NCBI GenBank assembly: GCA_002221725.1
Contig: NJFT01000047.1
Coordinates: forward strand, 124,001 to 188,000
Direction of reading: 5' to 3'
Source of the DNA: Scedosporium boydii
Taxonomy: Eukaryota > Ascomycota > Sordariomycetes > Microascales > Microascaceae
Length of the DNA: 64,000 nt
Position 1 is the first letter of the stretch, and every line of letters starts with the position of its first letter. Below the pieces are notes generated by a model. The model saw only the letters and a program-made list of their open reading frames with translations, was not told the DNA's origin and searched no databases. Positions 12,910-21,824 of the stretch are shown here, in pieces. Made by a program: the position numbers and the translations under genes.

Positions 12910-15580
12910 ATGAAGTTCCTCAAGGCTATTCTCGCCGTCCTTGCGGCTACGGCTAGCCATGCCGATGCGGCCTTCTCGTGGAAGAACGTCCGGATTGGCG
13001 GCGGGGGCGGATTCGTGCCCGGCATCTCATTTCATCCCACTACCTCCGGAGTTGCGTATGCGAGAACGGACATCGGTGGATTGTACAGGCTGAACCAGGC
13101 GGATGACTCTTGGACTCCCATCACGGATTCGCTTGCGACCAACGATAAGTGGTGAGTTCGAGCTGCGTACTACCTCGTTCAATTTAACACCAGAGTATAC
13201 ATTCCTGCGTGCTGGATTCTAATGAGTGCTTATCTAGGTCGTACTGGGGTATCGATGCCATGGCGCTGGATCCTCAGGACGCCGACAAGATCTATGCCCT
13301 CGTCGGCATGTACACCAATAGCTGGTAAGAACATCGCAAATTAAGAACTTTTGGCTTTGAGCTGACACGAGGGGGAAATAAAGGGACCCCAACAATGGTG
13401 CCGTCATCCGCAGCTCCAACCGCGGGAACACCTGGCAGACCACGGAGCTCCCCTTTAAGGTCGGCGGCAACATGCCCGGTCGCGGAATGGGCGAGCGCCT
13501 AGCCGTGGACCCCCACGATTCCAAAGTAATCTACCTCGGCGCTCGTAGCGGCAAGGGCCTCTACCGCAGTACGGACGGAGGCGTCACCTTCAGCAAGGTC
13601 TCGTCCTTCACGGCTGTAGGCACGTACGTGCCTGATCCGACGGATGCCAACGGCTACAACAACGACATCCAGGGTCTCGCTTTCGTCACCTTTGATGACA
13701 CCTCCGGCACAGCGTCTAACGGAAGGACCAAGAGGATCTTCGTTGGCACCGCAGACAATACTACTGCTTCTGTCTACGTCTCCAACGACGCGGGCGAGAC
13801 TTGGGCCGCTGTCCCCGGCCAACCTGGCACTTACTTCCCACACAAGTGCAGGCTCCAGCCGCAAGAAAAAGCCCTCTACCTCAGCTACAGCGACGGAAGC
13901 GGACCTTACGACGGCACAAAGGGCGTCGTCTACAGGTACGACATCACCGCCGGCACCTGGAAAGACATCACACCCGCGACGGGAGACGACCTCTACTTCG
14001 GCTTCGGCGGCCTCTCCGTTGACTTGCAGAAACCGGGGACTGTCATGGTAGCGACGCTCAATTCGTGGTGGCCAGATGCCCAAATCTTCCGCACCACTGA
14101 TTCGGGCGCTACTTGGTCCAAGATCTGGGAGTGGGCTGGGTACCCGGACCAGAATCAGTACTATTCCATGAGTACGCCTAAGGCTCCGTGGATCTATGAG
14201 AATTTTGTCTCTGTTGATACGAAGCGCCTTGGGTGGATGATTGAGGCTCTTGAGATCAACCCGCATGACAGTAACCATTGGCTTTATGGCACGGGCCTTA
14301 CCATTTATGGAGGCCACGACCTCGCCAAGTGGGACAGCGGCAGTGCCCGCAACGTCACCATTCAATCCCTTGCCGACGGCATCGAGGAATTCGCCGTCCT
14401 CGAAGTCACCTCCGTCCCCGGTGGTAGTGAGCTCCTCGCCGCTGTCGGTGATGACAGCGGCTTCACTTTCAAGACCAAGGCCGACCTGGGAACCTCTCCC
14501 AAAACCGCCTGGAATAATCCCATGTTCACTAGCTCCACCGGCGTCGACTACGCAGGCAACAGCGTCAAGAGCGTCGTCCGCGTAGGCAACTCCGCCGGCA
14601 ACCCGCAGGTCGCCCTTTCGAACGACGGCGGAGTGACTTGGAACCTCAATTACGCCGCAAGTAACGACCAGTACGGCGGCCGCGTGGCGTACTCTGCCAA
14701 TGCTGACACGATTCTCTGGTCCAGCGAGTCTTCGGGTGTCCTTCGATCTCAATACCAGGGCTCCTTTACGGCTGTGTCCTCCGTCCCCTCGGGAGCTGCC
14801 ATCGCCTCCGACAAGAAGGACAACGCCTACTTCTACGCCGGAACCACAAAACTCCTTGTCTCTTCCGATATTGGAGCCACTTTCTCTCCAGGAGGCTCCC
14901 TCGGCGCGGCTACTTCCGTCCGAGACATCGCGGTCCATCCCACCGTCGCAGGCGAACTCTGGGTTTCCACTAATGTGGGAATTTTCCACTCCACCGACCA
15001 CGGCGCGACCCTTTCTCTCATCTCCTCCACCCTCACAAATACCCACCGCATAGCCCTCGGGAAAGGTTCCGGAAATTCTTGGACCCTCTATGCTTTCGGC
15101 AACGGCCCTGCAGGCGCCCGACTCTACGCTACTGCCGATAACGGCGCCTCCTGGCAAGATATCCAGGGTTCGTCCCAAGGTTTCGGCGCGATCGACGGCT
15201 GTCGCCTCGCCGGTAGCGCCAACGAGGCCGGCCTCGTGTACGTAGGTACCAACGGGCGAGGTGTCCTGTATGCTCAGGGTACTGTCCAAGGCGGTGGTGG
15301 CAACCCAACTTCTTCTTCCTCCTCTTCGTCTTCTTCTACTGCCAAGACATCGAGCACCACCATCCGCGTGTCCAGCACGTCATCCGTGAGAACAAGCTCC
15401 ACGCTTACCACTAGCATCAAGACTTCTTCTTCGAGCTCGCCCGCTCAACCTACTGCTACCGATCGCCCGACGGCGCCCAGGTGGGGACAGTGTGGCGGTA
15501 TTGGCTGGACGGGTCCGACGAGGTGCGAGTCGCCTTATGCTTGCCAAAAGCAGAATGATTGGTACCATCAGTGCCTTTAA
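12910..15580 (+). CDS. Secreted GH74 xyloglucanase with C-terminal CBM1, 3 exons
   Basis: Predicted secreted endo- or oligo-xyloglucanase of glycoside hydrolase family 74, 841 residues, acting outside the cell on plant xyloglucan. Exons 12910-13151, 13238-13324 and 13384-15580; intron 2 ends in an A-rich AAATAAAG acceptor chosen because it alone restores the NSWDPNNGAV reading. Order: signal peptide, residues 1 to about 20 ([20 protein letters not shown]); twin seven-bladed propeller with the GH74 opening [15 protein letters not shown] and TDIGGLYR, whose Asp54 is the likely catalytic base; repeated Asp-box-like motifs ([24 protein letters not shown]); GDDSGF near residue 465 as candidate general-acid region; a Ser/Thr-rich linker; and a terminal CBM1 of about 33 residues ([20 protein letters not shown]). 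It lies downstream of, and in the same orientation as, the sugar permease. The family and cellulose-binding module are clear; endo versus chain-end activity is not. Confidence 0.94.
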
Positions 15581-15984
15581 GATAGGGGGATTTGTGAGAT
15601 TGGAAGAAGACGAAGGTGGTATTGGGATTTCTTGTCTATCTTTTTCTCACCCAGGAGGTTAGAGTTCCTTGAGCGAGGTGATTGGGACTCCTCCATTGTA
15701 CATAGGTTTGATGAGCCGCCCGAAGCAAAGTTACCTTTTGCTGCTTCGCGAATATACATATTTCTGAAGATATATTCCCAGTTAGAAATGTGCCTCTTAG
15801 AAGACGTCTGAGGAGTAATTGGAATCAACACCAGGACTGGCAAGACAGACAGACCTACCAGATAAAACGTAAGCTCCATTTCCACAGCCCAAAGTCATCA
15901 TAGGGCATCATCGGGCATCAAAAGTTTCGCAGAACAGAAGTGGAATAGAATAAAACATCAATACAATCAAAATCTATCATTTAC
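15581..15984. other. Convergent 3' region between GH74 gene and gpi16
   Basis: The two flanking genes end facing each other about 400 bp apart, so both transcripts should be polyadenylated here. The stretch is AT-rich near 15940-15985. No gene or structured RNA was seen. Confidence 0.45.
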
Positions 15985-17955
15985 TTATCCTTTACCGTTC
16001 CCTTCTATCCCCCGCTTCGCCCTCACCAACCCCTTAACCCTCTCCACCAAAGCCCCGATCTTCCTCCTCAAAGGCGGCTTTGGCGCCTCATCCACCCCAA
16101 CAAACCTCCTCACAAGAATATTATACAAGCCCCCGAAAGCGAGGGCGATCGCCGTAGAGGTGAAAATGATCACATTATACGGCATGCTAAAATCCGGCGT
16201 TGGCAGGTTCAGCAGCAGCGAGGTCGTACGCAGGTTCAATCTGCGCGGCGAAACCGTCGTGATGATGGCGGCCGCCACATCGAAGCCGCGGTTGGCGTCA
16301 GGCGGGTACTCGGTGTATCGCAGGATGGACTTTTCGAAATCGTAGCTTAGGAAGACGGTCGAGGAGGGGGGTAGGACCATGCGGAGCTCGAGTTGGGTGC
16401 CTCGTGCGCGGTCGACGGCGGGGCGGTAGTAGATTTCTTTGATGAGGGATCGTTGGGAGCCCGATACGCCGTCGATGCGGGCGTCGAGGGTGTGTACGTA
16501 GACTCTCATGAACCAGGGAAGGGATTCCATGTAGACGAATTCGACCTCGGTGTCGGGGCTGGGATTTCTCAGGATGGTCTGGACAGCGCCGCGCTCTTGT
16601 CCGTAACCCATGAAACTGCGGTCTGCGTAGATGAGAGGCGTGGCGGGTTTGACGAAGTCTTCCTCAGGGCCGTCGAGGCCTTCCCCGTTATTAAGGGGGG
16701 GTAGGATGATGTCGAAATCCGCGTCTGCGTCCAACTCATAGCAGCGAGAATTGCCTTGAGAACTCTTGATCTCGCGGGCCCCGACTGACGTGAATACGTG
16801 CCTCGAATTGGGCACTTCCATGCATACGGGGGGCGTGTCGGGGTTAGTTAGAGGGCATGTGCCCTTGAGGGGCTTTCCAAAGATTTGAGAAAGGGTCCAC
16901 TCTTGGCCGAGCGCATGATCGAGCGGGAAACACCCGCCTTCGGCATGGTAAGGTTTGGTCGTATCGCACTTGAGCTCATGATGAGGCCTAGGTCGTGGAA
17001 TAGGGTTATCTAGCACACACACACAGAGGTTAGTAGGGTGGGCATTATAGACGCAACGGGGGCTGTTTTCTGGCAAGAAAGTACCTCTCGGACGCTTAGA
17101 GCGATCAATATCTAGGACCATGTCGACAGTCTGCTCAATCTCAAGGACGCATTCGCCGCCATGCTCGGGGCAAAGTGGCCGTACATCGATGGCCATGCTC
17201 TGCCAGGAAGCATCGAAGAGCTTGTGGCCGTCGAGAAGGCTCGAAATTCCAGCCTTGCCTTTACATGGCAAGAGCTTTAGAAAAGGCGTTAGGTTCTCTG
17301 TACAGACGACCTCGTGAGGAAGGACTCCGTGGAGTAGCCTGAGGTTGGAATTGGTGGTCGCGTTCGGAAGCGTGCCCTCCGGCTCGAAGGACATGACGGG
17401 TCGGGTCGTGCGGGTGCTGTCGATGAAGTTGAGGGATGCGCAAAAGAGGCCCGAGAGTGCATTCGTCAAGACAAGCCATTTCTCATTTGCCCTGTAAAGT
17501 CATTCGCCGTAAGTAAGAGGGCGTCCAATTGTGTCAGGCCGGCGGGGGAGCACATCGCCGAGGGGGAAGGAGAAGGGGGGGGGGAAGAAAGCGCCCATAA
17601 CATACTCTTCATCCGTCTCCGCATCAAGCCACGCCCAAAGCTCAACACCAGTCCCACCCTCCCTCGTCCCATCCCACGGCCTCGCGCCCCAAAGCTCAGC
17701 ATCCCACCTCCCCAACGCAAACCTCAAATGAAGCTCCCTCGTGCCGGCATACTGAAGGATCTGGCCCAAAGACCTCGGGAATAACCGGAAATTCTGCGCT
17801 TCGAAATCGGATACGGGCGTCGTCGCTCGGAAGTTGAAGCTCGCGAGGAGAGAGGATAGGGGAAGCGGTCGAAGGTTGAGCTGCTCGTGGTATTCGGCGG
17901 CGGTTGATGTTACGCCTACTACGTAGAGCAGGAGAAGAGCGAGAAGCTGGCGCAT
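15985..17955 (-). CDS. gpi16: GPI transamidase subunit Gpi16/PIG-T, 3 exons
   Basis: Subunit of the ER GPI-transamidase that attaches GPI anchors to proteins; 593 residues, near the family's usual length. Exons on the minus strand: 17955-17606, 17491-17085 and 17009-15985. The first join (donor GTATGT at 17605, acceptor TTTACAG) turns the N-terminal DAETDE into the conserved run DAETDEEANEKWLVLTNALS, followed by GLFCASLNFID. The second intron is 75 nt with a TACTAAC branch site and GTGCTAG end; its removal gives KRPRDNPIPRPRPHHELKC, typical of the family. The start at 17955 gives a signal peptide (MRQLLALLLLYVVGV); the in-frame upstream ATG at 18027 would spoil it. One transmembrane helix lies near the C-terminus (NVIIFTSTAIALAFGGLYNI) with a basic cytosolic tail. 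The second intron has no stop and a multiple-of-three length, so its retention would add 25 residues. Gpi18, a GPI-anchor synthesis enzyme, lies 47 kb away with no operon-like link. Confidence 0.93.
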
Positions 17956-18271
17956 CTCGGGAAGAAAGGAAAGGAAATAAACCTGGGTTGCGAAAGTTTG
18001 CGCAATGCCGGATACGTTGGAGAACACACCCAGGCAAGCTCAAACTATTGGGAGTGTCTTAGTTCGCGGACGTGTCGGCCTCCAGGGTGTTAAAATATCC
18101 ATGAAGTGTAAGCTAGAAGCGGGCGGTGGCAAGTGGCAGACTCGGTAGTTTATCGGGTAAATCCCCACCAAAATGTCGATGCATCAACTTTAAACCAAGC
18201 ATTCTCAATTGCCATCGCAACCATCAGCGTCTACAACCTCGCTAAACATTTACTACATCCAACATCCCACC
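17956..18271. promoter_or_regulatory. Bidirectional promoter gpi16 / luc7
   Basis: The start codons of gpi16 (minus strand) and luc7 (plus strand) are only 316 bp apart, so both core promoters and 5' leaders must fit here. No clear TATA box is visible, which fits housekeeping genes. The luc7 ATG has strong CACCATGG context. Confidence 0.6.
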
Positions 18272-19162
18272 ATGGCCGCCGAACAGAGGAAGCTGCTCGA
18301 GCAGCTCATGGGCGGCTCATCCACGTCGCGCGCCGCTCAGCTATCACTAAACGATCCTAAGGTCTGCCGATCCTACCTTGTCGGCACCTGTCCACACGAC
18401 CTCTTCACCAACACAAAGCAAGACATCGGACCCTGTCCCAGGGTGCATAACGAAGCATTGAAGGCCGAGTACGAGGCGCTCTCCGACAAGGAGAAGCAAA
18501 AGTACGGCTTCGATTACGATTACATGCGCGATCTACAAAAATATATCGATGGCTGCAACCAGCGGATAGATGCTGCGCAACAACACCTTAAGAAGACGCC
18601 AGACGAAATCAGGCAGACGAACCTCCTTGTATGTCCCCAATTTTTTCTTCTCCCCGCTCCCTCAACCACAAATATTTTTTTCTTGTTCTAACTTTGCCTC
18701 TGTCTACAGCTCAAAACCATATCCGAACTCACCTCCAGCATAAACAACGGCCTCCTCGAAGTCGAAATCCTCGGCGAAATCGGCGAGGTCCACAAAGCCG
18801 TCGACGAGATGTACCGCGTGCACCAAGCCCGCCAGGCCAAAGCCGAGCGCGAGCGCGAGCTCAAGGAGCTCTCCGACACCTCGGGCCCCTCGGGCCACCA
18901 GAAGCTCCAGGTCTGCGACGTCTGCGGCGCCTACCTCAGCCGTCTCGACAACGACAGGCGCCTCGCCGATCACTTTTACGGGAAGATGCACCTCGGTTAC
19001 GCGCAGATGCGGAGGACGTACGATGCTTTCCCTAAGGAGATGAGGGGGCGGATTAGGCCGCCGATGGATATGGATGGGGCTGGGTCGGGGCCTGCGGCGG
19101 GGCCGAGGGGGCCTAGGGGTGGTGGGTATAGAGGGAGGGGAAGGGGGTATCGTGGGTGGTAG
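18272..19162 (+). CDS. luc7: U1 snRNP splicing factor Luc7, 2 exons
   Basis: Luc7-family component of the U1 snRNP, acting in the nucleus in 5' splice-site selection; 269 residues. Exons 18272-18628 and 18710-19162; the intron has GTATGT, a TTCTAAC branch site and CTACAG. The N-terminus MAAEQRKLLEQLMG is a family hallmark. The first CCCH zinc finger uses Cys32, Cys40, Cys55 and His59 (VCRSYLVGTCPHDLF to CPRVH). A charged coiled coil follows around the exon junction. The second C2H2-type finger is VCDVCGAYLSRLDNDRR with the His pair in ADHFYGKMH. The tail is Gly/Arg-rich (PRGGGYRGRGRGYRGW) in place of the long RS domain of animal Luc7-like proteins. The in-frame upstream ATG at 18209 is rejected because translation from it would precede the conserved N-terminus and the ATG at 18272 has the better context. 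Confidence 0.94.
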
Positions 19163-19649
19163 TTGGGTGTTTTTTCTGGAGTGTTGGTGGTGAAAAGCGC
19201 GGTATATAATGATGGTTTTATGGTAGAGGGTATTAGGAGTTATGTATGATTATTTTTCTACTGTTTGACTACGCTAGAATACCCAAAATCGCTTCGTGTT
19301 CTTCGGCTCGATTCCTTTGCAGTGCGCCCGCTCGTAATGCTAAAGCTGAACGTGCATAGAATGCATCCCATGAAGTCAAAGAAGCACAAGTGCGCCAGCG
19401 TATCGCAATACGATGCATTTTGGTTAAAAACGTTATCTCCAGTAACAGGCTAGTTGGTGCTTTTGTTCCCAGTTTAGTTTCTGATATCCTCCATGGCCCT
19501 GTTTCCCAAGAAACACACTATACTCTATATTAAGAATTTCTTTCTTCGTTTGGTCACCTTCTTCGGTAGGGAGGTTTGCATTGGTCCTTCATATTCATTA
19601 TAGTCCCTCTCCCTCCCTCACACACATATATATATATATTGGTATCGCT
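19163..19649. other. Convergent 3' region between luc7 and the RGG-protein gene
   Basis: Both neighbours end towards this stretch. It contains a short (TA)n run at about 19627-19638. No gene is supported. Confidence 0.4.
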
Positions 19650-21098
19650 TCATGGCTTGTTCGCCATCCGCTCGTCAAAGGCTTCCATCTCATCATCCCA
19701 CCGCCCAACAGGAGAAGACAGAGGCAATACATCCTCAGGCGCAGCAGCAGGCTTCGCCGGCCACTCCACCTTGGTCACCGGCTTCTCTGCCGGGCCCTTT
19801 CCAGGACCGGAGGAATTTTTCTGGGCGGTAGTAGGCCCCTTGGCGGACGCGTTGGCACCCTTGACGACCGCTGCCTTATAAGCCACTTCGACTTTCGGCG
19901 CCGGCTCCGCCTTGTCGGCCGGAGTTTTCGTCGTGTTAGACGAAGGGAGGGCGGGGAAATCTTCGCCAGTTAGCGGAGCGTTATTCCCCACAGGAGGGGT
20001 CTGAGACGAGTCCGCATGGCCGTTATTATCAAAGGCATGATGGCCACCCCTGCCACCTCTGCCACCACGACCGCTGCCCCTACCCCTGCCTCCTCTTCCC
20101 CTCCCCCTCGAGTCGAACTGCTCATGTTGCTCCTCGCCCTCCTCTCTCGCGAACCTACTCCCCGCCAACCCAGAGCTTCTCGCCCCACGCACGCCCCCAT
20201 TCGCCGACCTAAAATTCTTCCTCGTATCCTGATGAAACGGCATCTGCTCCTTCCCCTCATCCCAGCTCCCATCCTTTGCGCTCCCAAGCGCCTTGAGCTT
20301 CCTCTCCCGGTTCTTCGCCCTCTCCTCTTCCATCTTCTTCCTATCGTCCTCCGCCCGCTTTCTCCTCTCCGCCTCGGCGGCCCTCCTCTTTCGCGCCTCC
20401 TCCATCCCTCGCGCGTACGCGGCGGCGTGGTCCCTCTCATCCTGCTCCGCCTCTTCGAATTTTCTCGCTTTCTCCGCCGACAGGATCCGCATCTTCTCCA
20501 TCTTGGCGACCAGCTCCTCCTCTGTTAGCTTCGTTCGTGGGTTCGCCCCGGATAGCAATCGCGTATCGGGCGCATTCTGAGTAGCTTGCGCGGAAGGCGT
20601 CGAGGAGCGAGGTGTGCCAGAGGCGGCGGGGGTTCCGACAGATGCAGGAGCAGTGGCTTGGGCGGCCGTGGTAGGTGTAGCAGTCGCAGTGGTAGTGGAG
20701 CTGGGTGTCGAGGTGCCGCCACCCTTTTCCTTCTTCTCCTTTGGCGGCGCGGGAGATTGCGATTTCTGGTCTCTCGAGGGCGCCTTTTGGCTTTGACGGG
20801 GTCGCGGTGAAGATCGGTTGCTGCTGGGGTTGCTAACGTTGTGACGCGACTGCGCAAGAGATTTTGGCGGAGGCGCATGCGCAGGTTTGGTGGCGGCGGC
20901 TTCCTTTGGCTTTGGAGGCTCGGTCGCAGGCGCAGGCGCAGGCGTGGCGATCGTCGCAGCAGTCGTCGCGTTAGAAGTGTCTTCTTGCGGAGTCGGAGCG
21001 GGGACCTCGACGACTACTTGGCTCTCTGTGTCCACGGGCTCGAAGTCGTCATCATAGAAGAGAGCGTCGTCGGTTCGACCTCCGAATTGTTCGTCCAT
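19650..21098 (-). CDS. Uncharacterised low-complexity protein with RGG box (probable RNA-binding), single exon
   Basis: Not recognised as a named family; 482 residues, no intron. The start is the ATG at 21098 (MDEQFGGRTDDALFYDDDFE); the frame stays open upstream to 21242 but that extension is encoded by a (TA)n-bearing leader. Layout: acidic N-terminus to about residue 40; Ala/Pro/Ser/Thr-rich disordered region to about 185; TRLLSGANPRTKLTEEELVA opening a long charged helix (about 200-285) full of Lys, Arg and Glu; an RGG/RG cluster near 340-370 (GRGRGGRGRGSGRGGRGGRG); and PLTGEDFPALPSS near the C-terminus, a short motif also found in several eukaryotic mRNA-binding proteins. The RGG repeats suggest a cytoplasmic or nucleolar RNA-associated role. 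That is inference from composition only. Confidence 0.82.
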   Translation of the reverse strand: MDEQFGGRTDDALFYDDDFEPVDTESQVVVEVPAPTPQEDTSNATTAATIATPAPAPATEPPKPKEAAATKPAHAPPPKSLAQSRHNVSNPSSNRSSPRPRQSQKAPSRDQKSQSPAPPKEKKEKGGGTSTPSSTTTATATPTTAAQATAPASVGTPAASGTPRSSTPSAQATQNAPDTRLLSGANPRTKLTEEELVAKMEKMRILSAEKARKFEEAEQDERDHAAAYARGMEEARKRRAAEAERRKRAEDDRKKMEEERAKNRERKLKALGSAKDGSWDEGKEQMPFHQDTRKNFRSANGGVRGARSSGLAGSRFAREEGEEQHEQFDSRGRGRGGRGRGSGRGGRGGRGGHHAFDNNGHADSSQTPPVGNNAPLTGEDFPALPSSNTTKTPADKAEPAPKVEVAYKAAVVKGANASAKGPTTAQKNSSGPGKGPAEKPVTKVEWPAKPAAAPEDVLPLSSPVGRWDDEMEAFDERMANKP

Positions 21099-21824
21099 GG
21101 TGGGGTAGTCGTGTTTTGCGACGGAGATGCAACTTGTTTGGGGTATATATATATATGTGTATATCCGAGGAAAAGAAAAGAAATAGACTAGAAAAATGCT
21201 ATCGTGGGAAAAAAGATACGAGGAAAGGAAAGAGAATTGCAAATCAATGCGAGAGTGACGGGGTGGCTGAATGATCCAATAAACCCTCGACGCAATTATA
21301 TACTTCGTCCCAGCCGGAGCATTCTTGGTGGCAGGGCTGCGAGGCTATTTAAGCATGAGGAGGGGCGCAGGAAATTTGACATTTGATGCAGGGTTCAAGT
21401 ACTTGCACAGTTCGCAGTCCAGCGTGTCCACTCAGTGTGGAGCAGGTCCGGTTTTGCTGCCTTTTAGTGGCTGCGGCCGAACCATGAACCCAGTAAAGAC
21501 CAGTAAATCCCGAGTCAATCCCCCCTAAAGTTCTAGTATACTGTGTAAATACATGTTTCAATCACACTATGTTCGAGGCTCGCTATTGATGAGTCAGCAG
21601 CTTCAACATCAAAATTGGAGTCAAGGCATCAAAGAGTAAGGCAGTACTAACCTCGCCACTCGATGGAATGAAGCTCTCAGGGACTACTTCGTAAAATGTT
21701 GATCTCCGTGTCAATTCGCTTTGGATACGGGCATACTACATATATTCTTGGTATGTCGGGAGATAACCCAAATAAGTAACAGCTTCTGTGCACCGGTCGA
21801 TATTTAAAAGAGCCCATTCCATCT
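21099..21824. other. Upstream region of the RGG gene and 3' side of nag3
   Basis: Both flanking genes are on the minus strand. A (TA)n stretch lies at about 21142-21155 in the presumed RGG-gene leader. TACTTCGTA occurs at 21685-21693. A 45-codon open frame on the minus strand (21873 to 21736) looks coding-like and may be a last nag3 exon in a frame the splice signals do not reach; see findings. Confidence 0.4.

Noticed and set aside
13499..15289. Long open frame of nearly 600 codons antisense to the GH74 gene
   Set aside because: It mirrors the high third-position GC of the sense gene, has no domain, and its product is a Gly/Val/Glu-biased shadow. The sense frame has a signal peptide, GH74 motifs and CBM1.
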